Shown: in pieces, positions 12,740-25,204 of the stretch
Layout: the number at the start of each line of letters is the position of its first letter
How positions within the stretch are numbered: position 1 is the stretch's first letter
DNA from: Delphinus delphis
Taxonomy: Eukaryota; Chordata; Mammalia; Artiodactyla; Delphinidae
Direction: 5' to 3'
DNA length: 64,000 nt
Assembly: GCF_949987515.2 (NCBI RefSeq)
Contig: NC_082689.1
Coordinates: 6,563,501-6,627,500 of the forward strand
Notes under the pieces: model-generated
Seen by the model: the letters and a program-made list of their open reading frames with translations, nothing else
The model's database searches: none
What the model was told of the DNA's origin: nothing
Made by a program: the position numbers and the translations under genes

Positions 12740-14135
12740 ATTAGAGTATAGGAGATGCGTCACGTAAGCAAAGGGACTTCCAGAAGAAGAAAAGTTTCCA
12801 CACAGGAGACGTAGCAGTCAAAAAAGTCAACAGGAGAAATCTTCTTCCCTGGGCTAAGGGAAGAATTGGGTCTTCAATACAAAGAAGTCCCAGAGCCTCA
12901 TACCAGGCAAATTAATAGGCTTAGAGGTACCCAGTGAAATTATTTAAGGGTAAGAATAAACATAAAACCATACAAACCACATAGTAGAAAAAAGGTAAAT
13001 TACAGAAGGGGGGAAATCAGGCTGACATCAGACTTCTCTTCTAGAAGGACTGTAAGCTAGAAGATGTGGCAATATTTGCAATTTTTGGAGGCAAAGATTG
13101 TGACCTAGGAATTGCATCCTCAGCCAATACAAATGTGAATGCAGCAGAAAGCACCCTCAGGAGTTTGAGGAGGTGGTAGAAAGGCACCCACACAACTTCC
13201 AGCAGTTCAGGAATTTGAAGGGGGCGATGCCTTTAAATAATAAATGGAGAAGACATGGTGGAACTTTTTTTTTTACTTTAATTTTTTTAAAGATTTTTTT
13301 GATGTGGACTATTTTTAAAGTCTTTATTGAATAGGTTACAATATTGCTTCTAATTTTTTTTAAGTTTTGGTTGTTTGGCCACAGGGCATGTGGGATCTTA
13401 GCTCCCTGACCAGGGATCGAACCCGCATCTCCTGCACTGGAAGGCAAAGTCTTAACCACTGTACTGCCAAGGAAGTCCCTTGACTTTAATTTTTTTTTCT
13501 TTTTTATATTTCATCTCAGTGCACAAGGATTTGAAGATACCTCCTAAGATATTACTGAATACAAAGGAACCAAAGAGAAAGAAGTGAGCAGAGAGTAAAA
13601 CGAGAGAAACTGGTAACGTGATGGGCTCATCCAGCACATGGAAAGCCTGCTTGTGGGGCATTGTTAGAAGCTGCAACCTAATTACAAGGGACCAAAGCAA
13701 GGGAACAAACATGGTCAACTGCAAGCTTCACGGCGTCCATAAAGCAAGATCAAACCCAACTGCCCCGATCCAGAGTCCAATGTACAAAGAGCTCCTGTAG
13801 GTGGTGGGGGTGGGGGAATGACAGTGAGAATGTAAAGGGGCAGCACGTGGGTGATTTTTCTAGTGATGGAATAGTTCAACAACTTGATTGTTGTGGTGAT
13901 TACACAAATCTACTCATGCTAAAATTGCATAAAAGTCTACACATGCAAGTGAGTAAAATCTGAATGAAGTCTATGGAGTATACCAGTGTCAGTTTCCTGG
14001 TTTTGATATTATACTATGGTTATGTGGGATGTTATCTTTGGGGGAAACCAGGTGAAGGTTACCCAGGACCTCTCTGTACTATTTTTTCAACTTCCTGTGA
14101 ATCTGTTATTATCTCAAAATAATAAGTTAGAAGGA
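12740..14135 (+). mobile_element. Old L1 (L1M-class) fragments, interrupted
   Basis: The part around 13015-13150 ('aggctgacatcagacttctc' and after) and the 3' UTR-like end at 13980-14125 ('tcctggttttgatattatac', 'aacttcctgtgaatctgtta') match old L1 sequence on the plus strand. The copy is split by a younger SINE at 13289-13480. The interior 13500-13800 is less certain. Confidence 0.6.
13289..13480 (-). mobile_element. Short CHR-type SINE with its long 3' tail
   Basis: The minus-strand head 'actgccaaggaagtccct' is at the right, with inverted B box 'gatcgaacccgcatctcc'. The left part holds the family tail ('gtctttattgaataggttac', 'gatgtggactatt'). The repeated 'actttaattttttt' on both sides is the target duplication. 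It is inserted in the old L1. Confidence 0.88.
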
Positions 14136-15039
14136 ATAAACTTCTATGTAAAAAGAACTCCGGGCCACACAATAGGAAACATCTTGACATAACCCTGCAA
14201 TGCCTACAGCACAAAACTGTGTGGCTATTTCTTATAAAGTCCTGAATGCAAGTGGAAGATGCATCACTAAGGTAAAATTCAATGCAGGCAATTCCATAGC
14301 AGGGACAAATGATGGGCCCCGGTATAGAAATGTCTGAGAGTTTGGTCAGATTTAGTTCAACTTACTTGCTGAATGATGCAAAGTCTTTGCTTTCATATTT
14401 TCATCAAGATCTCAATTATTTTTACTTACGGTCCTTATCCTCAGACTGCAGATGGGTCTGACGAAATTAATGGAGTCCTAATACCCATCATGAAGGTTAC
14501 CTCGGTGAAAATTAAAACCACAGTGGATTCTTAACCAGCACTCACATTTTCAGACTTCACTGTAGATCGTGAGGATATTGACTACCATCCACATCAGGAC
14601 AGCTGCTCCATGCTAACAGCTGCCCAGCTTCTGCAGTTTCCCACTCAGGGAAACACATGATGGCTGGGCAGGCCGAATCACTGGGGACTTCGCTCAAACT
14701 CAGACCGCTGGGTCCCACCTCAAGGACTCCACAGATCTGGGGTGGGACCCAGATTCTGCATCTCTAACAAGTTTCCAGATGCTGCGGATGCTACTGGTGA
14801 GGGTCCCACACTGGAGAACCACTGAGCTAAACCAGGATGCTACACATAACACCAGTTAGACTTTTTCAAAGCTTGTACACAAATCTTCTTCAAACACAAG
14901 CATGGAATCGACAAGAGGCTTAAGAGGCGGCATCACATAACTTTGGCTGAGTGCTCTTCTGTGGTTGCAACTTGTGTTTATGAACAACACGATTTGTCCT
15001 GATAGCATATGAGACATACATCTTCATCAGGCCAAGAAT
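14136..15039. other. Nothing recognised
   Basis: No supported feature. Around 14690-14830 the text 'gctcaaactcagaccgctgg' and 'actggtgagggtcccacact' hints at an old interspersed repeat of unknown family. Confidence 0.4.
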
Positions 15040-15275
15040 AACTAATAACAGCTTTGTCTCATATAACGCCTATTATGTGCCAGGCACTGTGCTACACTCT
15101 TTACATGTGTCAGCTCCTTGAATCTTCTCATGAATTATAGGGATTATTATTTTCCCACTAAAACTGTTGAGGAAACCAAGGCACAGAGAGGTTAAGTAAC
15201 TTCCCCGAAAGTCACACAGCTGATAAGTAGAGGATACGGCGTTCAAACTCAGGCAGGCTGGCCCGAGAGCCCAAT
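15040..15275 (-). mobile_element. MIR SINE
   Basis: Clear inverted MIR: 'attatgtgccaggcactgtg', 'gcacagagaggttaagtaac' and 'gtcacacagctgataagtag' in order. Confidence 0.85.
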
Positions 15276-17190
15276 CCTTAAAATTTAAGTTCCTTTGTGC
15301 CGCTTTAATACGTCCTTGTGAAAGGATAGATTGTCATTTTTACTATATTAATACACTATCAACATTTAAATAATTAGAAACCTTGTTTTGTTGGCTGGGG
15401 GAGAGGCTGACCTGGTGTTATTTTTATCATTGATGCTCATGAATAATTTCAAATGGTCTAGAAGTCACCCATCAACAACAGAATACTCTTGCATCCTGTG
15501 AGCCCAAAACAAAAACAAAAGCAAAAATCCATCTGCTATGTTATTGTCCTAACACGAGAATGACATTTGGCATGTTTGCAAAATTGTGTTTCAGCCTGCC
15601 TATCACCATGTTCAAATCAGCCCTACGATGTCATTTTCAAGTTCTAAGTCTCTCTGTGTTTAAAAATTTTTTTTAAATAAGAAGAAATAAGAAGCTCTCC
15701 TTATTAACACTTAATGAGAGAGGAACTAAATTGTTCATATGCTCTGATGAGAATGTTCCAAAAGGCCCCGTACCAAACCCCAGCCATCTCCACTCTTGGC
15801 TTCCATCAATTATTCATTGTAATGATGAGTGTGACACTTGCAGAGGCTTCAGATATAAATGACACCATCCGGAGAAATCTTCTCAATTCTCATTTTGGCA
15901 AAAGTGCTAGAGCGGTACCTGCAAGAGTTACAGTGACCTGCAAGGGTTAATGTACACCATTGCCTCCACATGTCTTTCAACCGTAGAGAAGAAATGAGGT
16001 TTGTTTTGTTATCAGAATCATCCTGTTTTTCTAATTGCCTCTGTCGACCACATTTTTTGAGATTTGCATAGATGGGTAAAAAACAGGAAAATGGCAAAAG
16101 CCAATGGAGGCTCCTGAGGTCATCAATCCCATATATCCTATCCCAAAGAGTAGAGGCAAGAGACCGGAGGTAGAACTGGGGCAGGAGACGATGCTCAAAG
16201 GTACTGTCTGGAAGGAGAAAAGTGGGGAGTCCCTATGGTGCCTGGAACCCTATTATCTTTATAGGTGCCAAGAGTCACATCAGTTCTTTAAAAATTAATA
16301 ATGGAGGATAACAACTTGGTTCCAAGTTCGAAAGGATTATAAACCCAATGTCATAACCTTGGAAGAAAGTTCTTTACACTCTAAGGTACTAATGAGCTAA
16401 AACTCCTATCGTGATAAGCATATTTGTCGGAGCACATATATAGACTAGATTAAGCAATAACCATTTTCTTACTTTCAGCTTAAGAATCTTCACACTGAAA
16501 AAGTCAGCTTTAGCAATAATGGCTTCAAAATTAAATAGAAATAAAACCTTTAATTATTCATCCAACTCCTCAGCGTTTCTCTGTTTCTTCTAAATAATAC
16601 AACCAACGAGCATGTTTCAGAAGCTGAAAAAAACTAAGGGAACCACAGTATGTAAAAATAAGTCAAATATACCTTTCTCCTTTTATTATCAAAGAATATT
16701 GACCATTTGAATGCATCCTTTCTTGATGTTAATTTATGTTTCACCATAGTCTTGATTTAAGAACAACCTGTTTTATTCTGTTTCCAGTAGGTTTGAGACC
16801 ATAGGACTGGGTAAGATAGTCAGTTGCAGACTTAAGATCCCAGTGACTTTTTTAGTAAAGTTCATTTGAGGACATGTCTGACTCTGGCAATCAGGAAAAA
16901 AGAAGAAAAGAGAAAAAACTACAGATATATCTTAAATCGCTCAAAAATCGAGCACAGATTTCTACATTCCTAAATAAATCCGAATGAGTACCGAAGATAC
17001 CTGTGCACTAGCATTTTGCTTATCCACGCAGATCCTGGAGAGATTTCAAATTTTGTCTTCCTTTAGTTTCTTATCTTCATAGAAAAAAACAAATGATGCC
17101 CTCCTCAGATTCACTACACTAACATCAATTCTACAAGTTACACAACTGCAACATTTATGGAAAGATGAAAAGCAAAAGTTGATAACGTAC
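15276..17190. other. Nothing recognised; AT-rich
   Basis: AT-rich, largely unique-looking sequence with several short open frames lacking domains. If the TRPM8 5' exon at 17191 is right, this is intron. Confidence 0.45.
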
Positions 17191-17245
17191 CTGTGGAGGT
17201 TACAGACAGGACTTGCTTTCACTCCAAAGATCCTGCTCCTCTGAT
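17191..17245 (-). other. TRPM8: Candidate non-coding first exon of TRPM8
   Basis: On the minus strand a TATA box is followed by about 50 bp that ends in a strong splice donor, CCACAG|gtacgt (donor GT at 17189-17190). No ATG-led frame is obvious in it. The TRPM8 ATG exon requires an upstream non-coding exon on this strand, because its acceptor lies only 8 nt before the ATG. This is the best TATA-plus-donor pair I noticed. The link to TRPM8 is inference. The 5' end is estimated at about 28 bp downstream of the TATA box. Confidence 0.4.
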
Positions 17246-17266
17246 CTACTTGCAAAAGGAAGAGGC

Positions 17267-17273
17267 TTTTATA
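17267..17273 (-). promoter_or_regulatory. TATA box (TATAAAA) of the candidate TRPM8 promoter
   Basis: TATAAAA on the minus strand, followed by GC and the short candidate exon. The surroundings are not CpG-rich, as expected for a tissue-restricted gene rather than a housekeeping gene. Confidence 0.4.
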
Positions 17274-17274
17274 A

Positions 17275-18906
17275 CTTGAGATTTCTCAGCCCCGCCTTCT
17301 TCTCTGAGGTTCTCTTAAGAGGAGGAGAAAAAAAAAAACTCAAGCCACTGAAAAAAGACAGTTAACACCATGGGATACCATAGCAGTGTAGCAATTGAAT
17401 ATGAGTAAAGAACGCATATTCATAGAACAGGGTATTTTAAATGCTCATAAAGTAAGAATACAAAATCCCCACTCTTGGCTTGCCAATTGTATCAGAGTAT
17501 GAAACAAACTAAAGATGAATTTCTACAATTTGTGGCACATTTTAAAAACCACAAATGAAATGGGAAATGCTCATTATGGAAAGTCATGATAAAATTAATT
17601 AATAGATTAAAAGCTTTTAATTAAGATTAGGAAAAAGTTGTTAAGTAGAGGAAATTTAACAAACATTGCTTTTTGGTCGATTTTGTTAACTTTATCCACA
17701 CCAACATATATTCAGCATTGGGCTAGCTAGGCAGGGCTGAGGGGGGTGACCTGAAAACTCAGCAAGGCTGGCTTTATTAAATTATAGTTATTTCCATGCT
17801 CCCTTTAAACTACACTTTGTCTCTGTGAAAATCCCACTAGGAGAGATAAAATAATAATCCCTAGTGGGCAATTTTTAGTCATTTTATTTAAATGATGTAC
17901 CACAAGCATCATTTAAATAGTTTTGTTACAGTTAATGTTCCTTAAGTATTGGCTATTATTTCTAATATGTATTCATATATGAAGTATATGTCTCAGGCAA
18001 GTAGAAATAAGATCGTGTAATTTAAAATTTGATTATACAGTCAAACAAATGCAAAGAGGTTAGAGATTAAACATAATGAGAGTCAGGGGCAATGTTGTAA
18101 AGGCAGAGGGATTTGGTCAAGATCTGTAAGGAGAGATAAGATGTCATTAATGATAGTTACTCCTACAGAAAACATGTTCAATTCAGGGAGAAAACCCCTT
18201 CGACAAAGAAAATCTTTAAGAAAAAACTTGAGGTAAGATCACAAACTCAAATACTCCAAGAGTCAGACAGGTAGTGAAAATGAATGGAGTGACCAAGTGT
18301 GAGGCAATAGGGAAGGGTAAGGACTGTGGAATGTTGGAAACATCAGGGGCCGCATCTCAATGAGGACCCATGCGAGAAGAGATCTAGCCAGAAACAGAGA
18401 GAGGATCAGAGAAATCTCAAAATTGCCCTGAATGTGGATTGTAGGACTAAAAACTCCCATACCCTTACCTGCTGCAATTTCCTTCCTGGCCCCCCACCCC
18501 ATGCATGCACATACACAGGCTGTGGATCTGGTCCTCTTCGTCCTCAGCCTGCAGTCTACACAGCATCCTTCCAGGTATTTTCAGAGATGCAAAGGTATTG
18601 AAAAGCAGAACCTAAAGTTTAGTTTGAAAACCAAAATGTGAACTGCAAAAGACCAGAAGGCTAGAAAATTATAGACACTGAAGTACCAACTGCACACTGA
18701 TCTGCTATGGAGGAATACTCCTTGTGGAAGGTGGCAGAGCAGTGAGCGATCCCAGGCTGGCAGAAGGAAAGCTGAGAGCAGAAGAGGGATGAGCACAGAG
18801 GTGGGGATGAGAGAGACGGGAAGAAGGAGGATGACCTCATCAGGTGCACCATCGTAGAGCCATTGCACGTGGTGATTTAGAACCGTGTTTACAAGGGAAA
18901 GATTCA
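17275..18906. other. Nothing recognised; AT-rich intergenic sequence
   Basis: Upstream side of the candidate TRPM8 promoter. It contains palindromic AT-rich stretches (for example 17591-17632, 17880-17920) but no supported gene or repeat. Confidence 0.4.
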
Positions 18907-18920
18907 AAATACATCTGACC

Positions 18921-19124
18921 GGGCTTCCCTGGTGGTGCAGTGGTTGAGAGTCCGCCTTCCGATGCAGGGGACACGGGTTCGTGCCCTGGTCCGGGAAGAT
19001 CCCACATGCCGCGGAGCGACTGGGCCCATGAGCCATGGCCGCTGAGCCCGCGCGTCCGGAGCCTGTGTTCCGCCATGGGAGAGGCCACAACGGTGAGAGC
19101 CCCGTGTACCGCAACAACAACAAC
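18921..19124 (+). mobile_element. CHR-type SINE (about 200-bp class)
   Basis: Full-length copy with a (CAA)n tail. The target duplication aaatacatctgacc/aaatacatctaacc (18907-18920, 19126-19139) has one mismatch. Confidence 0.95.
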
Positions 19125-19139
19125 GAAATACATCTAACC

Positions 19140-19290
19140 AAGTGAGGTGGAGAAGATAGAAGTGGAGATGGAAACAGAGGTGTATAGGTAGAGATATAGG
19201 TATAGTTACAGATATAGATGTATAGGTGTAGATATAGAAGTACAGAGATAGATATAGCATAGATTTGTATGTATAGGTATAGATGCACAG
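19140..19290. repeat. Degenerate (TAGATA/TATAGG)n simple repeat
   Basis: Purine-rich and TATAG units such as 'gtataggtagagatataggt' repeat imperfectly. The minus-strand open frames here are repeat artefacts. Confidence 0.8.
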
Positions 19291-19798
19291 GTATATAACC
19301 TACAGCTTTGCCATTTTATCCAAGACGTAACAAAATGACCAAATTCCTCTACGGAGGCAAACGTGATTTTTTAAAGAATGCTTAAATACGAGCTTGTTGC
19401 ATTCTCTTTCAGTGCCAGCAGGTGGCTTCTCTGAGCAAATTCAGTGGCTGCAGGAGAGACATTTTCAACCATCTTTATCCCTAAAGCAGGTTTGACAGGT
19501 GAACAATGACGTCGGCCTGGCCTGCCCCTTCAGCGCCCTCTTGGCCCCAAAACAGTAAGCAGAGTCCGTCAGCTCCATGTGTAGCCTGGATTCTCAGCTT
19601 TGCTTCCCTATTTTTTGTGCTGTGAGAAAACATGTCAAAATTGAATGAACTGGAAGTGGACGGGTGGTGGCGATTGAGTAACAACGTGGATGCAAGTAAT
19701 GGATGCTGCTAAACCGGATGCTTAAAAATGGGCAAGACGGTAGATTCTACGTTATGTGTATTTTGCCACAACGAAAAATAGTTTAAAAAATATCGAAT
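19291..19798. other. Nothing recognised
   Basis: No supported feature. Confidence 0.4.
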
Positions 19799-20010
19799 GG
19801 GGCTTCCCTGGTGGCGCAGTGGTTGAGAGTCCGCCTGCCGATGCAGGGGACACGGGTTCGTGCCCCGGTCCGGGAAGATGCCACATGCCGTGGAGCGGCT
19901 GGGCCCGTGAGCCATGGCCGCTGAGCCTGCGCGTCCGGAGCCTGTGCTCCGCAACGGGAGAGGCCACAACAGTGAGAGGCCCGCGTACCGCACAAAATAA
20001 ATAAATAAAT
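19799..20010 (+). mobile_element. CHR-type SINE (about 200-bp class)
   Basis: Near-consensus head, B box and body, with an (AAAT)n tail at 19996-20012. Probable duplication 'tcgaatg'/'ttgaatg'. Confidence 0.93.
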
Positions 20011-20733
20011 AATTGAATGAAATTGGCTCTGAGCTTTTGCTAACTGTGGGAGCTCGAAAAAGCTACTCAACCCCCGAACCCCAGCTCCTTCTCAGCCATG
20101 TGGGGTCCTAGTGCCTATGTCTCAGGCTGTGTCAGGATTTGGGGGGAATACTGAAAGGACAACCGTGGCAGATGCACCAACCGTGTTAGCATCCTCCTCC
20201 GGCTGCTTTTGTCCCCCCAGCTCAGCATCCCTGTGTCTGGGGTTCCACTTTGCAAATGGGGCAGGGAGAGGGTGCCTTTCTTTCTGTCGCCCAGCGCCCA
20301 CTGAAACAGGAAGATGAGCCACCGCGTGCTTCCACCGGCGTTTCCCTTCGTGACCCATGACCGCCTACATCGGCCTTTCAGGGCCACAGGTTGAAAAGGA
20401 TGGCCAGGCCCCAACCTAGACATGTTGGACCAGGAATCTGATGTTTCTCAAGTTCGGCGGAGTTAGACAACCTCAGCTCTGAAGAAACAAGTGTCAACTG
20501 AAAAAATGCTGTCACCCGGCAAGAACAAGGCAAAAACACAGCCAGCTGGGTGGTGGTGAGTGTGCTGCCCTGGGGACAGGGACAGCCGGCGGGAGCTGGG
20601 CAACCACACAGAGAAGTGGTCACGCTCTGTGGGGGACCCCCAAAGCTCATTGTCTACAAGGGAAGGAAAAGGTCAACACGTGCACTTTCCACCCAGAGCT
20701 TGGATTCTTTCTGCTCTACTGGCTGTCTACTTA
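20011..20733. other. Nothing recognised
   Basis: GC-moderate unique-looking sequence. Overlapping open frames on both strands carry no known domain. Confidence 0.4.
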
Positions 20734-20892
20734 CTATACATTGTATAGTATACTATATATATGTATATATAGTATACACATATATATGTGTGTAGCATAT
20801 ATATATGTATAGCATATATGTGTACAGTATAGTATAGTAAATAGCCCATATAGACTATATACAGTATATACACAGTATATACTATATACTGG
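20734..20892. repeat. AT-rich palindromic TATA/TGTA microsatellite
   Basis: Imperfect (TA)n/(TATG)n with repeated 'agtatactatat' and 'catatatatg' units that are self-complementary. It could form hairpins. Confidence 0.9.
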
Positions 20893-22117
20893 CTCTGAGC
20901 TACTGCAGACCCCATGGGTCATGGGAGAGATCTCTTGGCCATTTGTGCCCCCAAAGAACCCCTCTTGAAAGCAGGGTTGTCCTGCCCTCTCCAGCACACA
21001 GGTTCCCTGTAGGAGACACACAGGGGCCATGAACTGGAGCCCAGCCGTCAGCAGGTGTTCAAGGGCCTCGCCCTGGTTCCCCTCCATCTCCCCAGCATGC
21101 TCCTTCTCTAAACTCCCAACTTCCTTGTCCCCTGGGGCCACCTCCTCTCCAGGCGCTTGGGCCGTCTCCCCCCTCCCCTGAAGACTGGGCACAGCTGTGC
21201 GTGGCAGCCACGCCCTCCGACTGAGTTTGCTCCCCTTGAGCTGGTTGGAAGGACACGGCCTCTGGCCTAGCGCAGGAGGGCCCACGTGGGCGTTACATGC
21301 AGCGGCTGCGCTTGTGAAGTTCCACGAACCTGCCTCCTCCCCTGACCACCTGCAGGAAGCTGGAGTCCCAGGTAGGCCCTGGCCCTGCCTCAAACTTTTA
21401 TGTACACATGAACCGCCTGAGGATCTTGTTAAAGGCAGATTCTGGTTCACACAGATAGGGCAGGACCTGGGATGCTACATCTTTAGCAGAAAGAACCAGA
21501 TTTCTGCCAGCACCAGGGTCAGCTTCAAGACAAGCAGCAATGAGAAAGGTAGGAACCAGAAAAGCGGTCCAGATAAAGTGCCACCCACCTGAACATGATC
21601 CACCAGGTGAAGCCAGGAACCGTGTCTGTCTAGGGGAGAAGGGACGCCTCTGGGTTTGGCACACTTCAGACATCTCCCCAGCCCCCCGAACTCTGCTCCC
21701 CCGGACAGAATCAGACGCAGCCGGCTCGCTAAGGCACCAGTCTCTCCTCTGGTCTCAAGTGAGAGGCTCCTGTTCTAGCCGTGTTCAAGGTATCTGAACA
21801 CTGGCCAGCCTCAGCCTGACGTGCCCTGGGCCACTTAAACTTCACGTCTTCCCAATTCCCTTGTAGGTGACCTGACAAGGGAACTGTGGGGCTTGACACC
21901 TCTTTAATTTTTTGTGTGTTTTTTTTTTTTGACACCTCTTTAGAGATCAGGGTCTTGTTGAGTGATTTGATAAGAGGTAGGAGCTTAAAACGCTTTCATG
22001 CTCATGGCTATAGCCTTCTTCAGTTAGGCCAGACATAAGAGGCTAAATGAAACTCCTCAATGATTTTTCTATGTCAGCCAAGTTGCTTTTCATGTGAACT
22101 GGGACTGGAAACAAGAA
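20893..22117. other. Nothing recognised
   Basis: A 238-codon minus-strand frame (20734-21450) runs through the AT repeat and has no domain. A stretch at 21410-21490 ('tgaggatcttgttaaaggca') resembles an old MER-type repeat, but I cannot name it. Confidence 0.4.
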
Positions 22118-22132
22118 TGAACAGTAGTTTTT

Positions 22133-22336
22133 GTTTTTGTTTTTGCGGTACGCGGGCCTCTCACTGTTGTGGCCTCTCCCGTTGCGGAGCACAGGCTCGG
22201 GACACGCAGGCTCAGCGGCCATGGCTCACGGGCCCAGCCGCTCCGCGGCATGTGGGATCTTCCCAGACCGGGGCATGAACCCGTGTCCCCTGCATCGGCA
22301 GGCGGACTCCCAACCACTGCGCCACCAGGGAAGTCC
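22133..22336 (-). mobile_element. CHR-type SINE (about 200-bp class)
   Basis: Inverted full-length copy with a T-rich (A-tail) left end. The perfect 15-bp target duplication tgaacagtagttttt lies at 22118-22132 and 22337-22351. Confidence 0.95.
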
Positions 22337-22360
22337 TGAACAGTAGTTTTTATAGACAAA

Positions 22361-22565
22361 ATAAAAATGGAGATAAAAATAGAGATAGAGACAGGTAAAG
22401 AGATGGAGATGGAGATGATGGGGAAGGAGACAGGGATGAAGATGACGGAGATGGGAATGGGGATGAGGATGAAAGTAGAGAGAGACAGAGATGGAGATGG
22501 AGATAGAGATGAGATATAGAGATGAGAGATAGAGATAGAGATAGGGAGAGAGAGAGAGAGAGAGC
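22361..22565. repeat. Purine-rich (GAGATG/GAGATA)n repeat
   Basis: About 200 bp of almost pure purine on the plus strand, grading into (GA)n at 22545-22565. It abuts the SINE's duplicated flank. Confidence 0.9.
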
Positions 22566-24079
22566 GACGATAGAGGTACCAAAGTGAAAAGGACCAAGAA
22601 TAACTCAGACCCAGAGATCAAGTATTTGATATTCACCAACATAAATGTAAACAATGACAATTTTCCTTATGCTCTTATAAGAAATCTCTCAGAGTGAGGC
22701 AGAATACTGTAGCCATCAAGCACTCCACCTCTGGAAGATGAGTCTGGCTTAAAGCTCAGGCTCCAGGGCAAACTCGGGCAAGGTCCCTGACCTCCCTGAC
22801 CTAGTGTCCTCGCCTCTAGCACCACCTGTAAAGCTCTCAGCTCAGATGCCATGATGCAGGGTAAAGAATCAGTGAGTATAGAGTGTGCTGAGAGGGTTAA
22901 GCTCCTTACACAGGACGGTGTGCTCTCTGACAGTAGTGCATAAGCACTCCATGACTATCGGACAAGCTCGTCAACAATGGTGACGTACAGGAATTAGAAA
23001 CAGGATTATGAGACTTAACGTAGATCGTTTCAAAGAGCTACAGAGGAAACTGCCTTTTAAAATCTGCAATTCGAATAGATAAAGCAAATGGGATGGTGAG
23101 ATGGAAGGGTGTCTTCTGAGGAAACGTTTTTGCCCTGATTCCAGCCCAAGTGTGCTTCAGCTCCTGCGTACGAGAGGAAATGAAACTACCTTGTATACTG
23201 AAAATTCACACAGTGGTCCATTTGGCCCATATGACCCTGCTCCATCCCATTTTAGAGCTCTGGAACAATAAGAAGCCATCTCTTTCCTTTTACCCAAATT
23301 ACCGAAACTTTGCTTGAGGAGACAAAATAAGTTCTGAGTGATTTCTGACCACTATTATATGGTCATGAGAATGAAAATACATTCCAGGCCCACCTGGATT
23401 AGCAGAACTGCTCTGTCTTCTTTCTGCTTTGGGGGATGAGAAACCCATCCCAAGACAGAAAGGATGATTGATTGTTACTTAAAAGCATGATGGCCACGGG
23501 TGATGAAATGTAATGGAAAGAAAAAACATGAAAACAGTGGACAATTAGGATTATTATAAGTATTACCATCACACAGAGTGGTCCCTGAGTGGAAAATGGT
23601 TCAAATGTCAGAAACAAAAATAGCCAGGCGACCCCAAATGATACCTGAATATTTGTCCCAAAAGTAACCTGACGGGAAAGACATGTTTCCAAGGTCAGAG
23701 TGAGCACCACAGTTTGCTGACCCCTAGAAGCCCCACATCCATCAAACCAGGATTGGCTGGCCGCCAGGACCCGGGCTAGGGGCTGCAAATTCAAACACAC
23801 TGAAGGAAAAGACTGAACATGAGAAATTCAGTCAGTAAGAATTGTGCAGAAGAAACCGGTGTCTGATGTGGGATTCTGGCCAGTTGCCGCGAGGCGGTCC
23901 ATCCAACGACCAAGGACAGGATTTCTGTTACGCTTTTCTCCTTTTATCCATTCTGTAACAATGACATCTCAGGTAGGAAAGTACTGGACCATTCGCCCAA
24001 TAAAGAATTCCTAATTTTGAACAAGTTTACCATCATAAACTCTCTCTCCAGTTAGGGGCATGGGTACACACTCGCCGTG
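22566..24079. other. Nothing recognised
   Basis: Possible old MIR debris at 22720-22860. Otherwise no supported feature. Confidence 0.4.
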
Positions 24080-24320
24080 ACAATGGCTAACATTTGTGGA
24101 GAGCCTGTTCTGTGGCAGGCATGTGGTGCTTTACGTGTGCTGACTCATGGAACGGCCCAGCAAACCTGCAAGGAGGTACCAGGTACCAAGTATATTTCTC
24201 TATACTATCACCAACGCCATTTTACAGGTAATGCAACTAGGGCACAGACAGCTTAAGTAACTTGCCAAGAGTTACGTAACCCGCAAGTGCTGGAGCTAGC
24301 TTTGGAATCCAGGCTGTGTG
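24080..24320 (-). mobile_element. MIR SINE
   Basis: Inverted MIR with 'ttctgtggcaggcatgtggt', 'ccattttacaggtaatgcaa' and 'cttaagtaacttgccaagag' in order. Confidence 0.8.
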
Positions 24321-24354
24321 TTTCCAGAGTTCTTCTGTCTGACTTTTCTGCTAC

Positions 24355-24455
24355 GGGCACACGTGCAGGTGTACACACTCGCAAACACATACCTACACAC
24401 ACGTAGATACGTGCACACATACAAACACATACCTACACGTACACACACACACGCC
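24355..24455. repeat. Degenerate (CA)n/(CACG)n repeat
   Basis: Irregular ACACA, ACACG and ACATAC units. Confidence 0.75.
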
Positions 24456-24879
24456 CTCAGAGTTACTCAGCGCAGAGGCACAGAGAGGCAGGTTGGCCCT
24501 AATCAAATGCAAAGAAAGGTCAAGACTGTCCCAGCCATATTTCTGTGGGACAAGTTATGTTTTCAGGAATTTCCAAGGATTGTCCTTGATGTCGCCTTGA
24601 TGTCCTTTGATGTCTTGACATTGTGTTGTATGTTCTGCAGACTTAGCAGAGGCCCCACCATAGTGTCTGAGTCATAGCCACCCACTCCCACCAAACCCTT
24701 AACCTCTGCCTTCCCCAGAGAGCTCATGGTCCCCTGGAGTTTTCCTCCACCCTGGTGTTCACCCTGGAGTCATTCCCGGATCTTCTCTTCCCCCCTGCCC
24801 CGTGACCCAATCCACCCATAATTCCTGTCGGCACTGCCTCTAATTCCAATCCTGTGAACCCCAAACCCGGCCACCTCTC

Positions 24880-25200
24880 TGATCCCTGCTGCTAATTTCT
24901 GCATCCAAGGCTCTGCCGTCTCTCTCCTGGAAGCTGATCTGCTTCCCGTTCTGCTCCCAGGATCCATTGTCCACCTCTCTTCCAAAGCCATCTCATCAAA
25001 GCCCTTGTCAGATCGTATCTGTCCCCGCTTTACACCCTTCAGGTGGCCTCCTGCCGTAATCAGGATAAAACCCACGCCCCTGCGATGGCCTGGGGCAACC
25101 GCCGGCCTCAGCCCCCAGCCTCCTCCTTCTTGTCTCCCTCAGGCTCTTGGTGTTTTCCATCTGCCACATCTAGAACCCTCTTCCCCAGATCTTCCAGCAT
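24880..25200 (+). mobile_element. LINE-2 fragment
   Basis: 'ttcaggtggcctcctgccgt', 'atcaggataaaacccacg' and 'catctagaaccctcttcccc' fit the L2 3' region order. Confidence 0.6.
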
Positions 25201-25204
25201 GTGG

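Noticed and set aside
18581..19288. 235-codon minus-strand open frame
   Set aside because: It runs through a SINE and a simple repeat. The residues come from inverted SINE text seen at many other sites in the window.
20734..21450. 238-codon minus-strand open frame
   Set aside because: It ends in the AT microsatellite, has no domain and no paired splice sites.
22361..22660. Purine-rich open frames encoding SISISIS-like repeats
   Set aside because: Translation of a simple repeat, not a protein.
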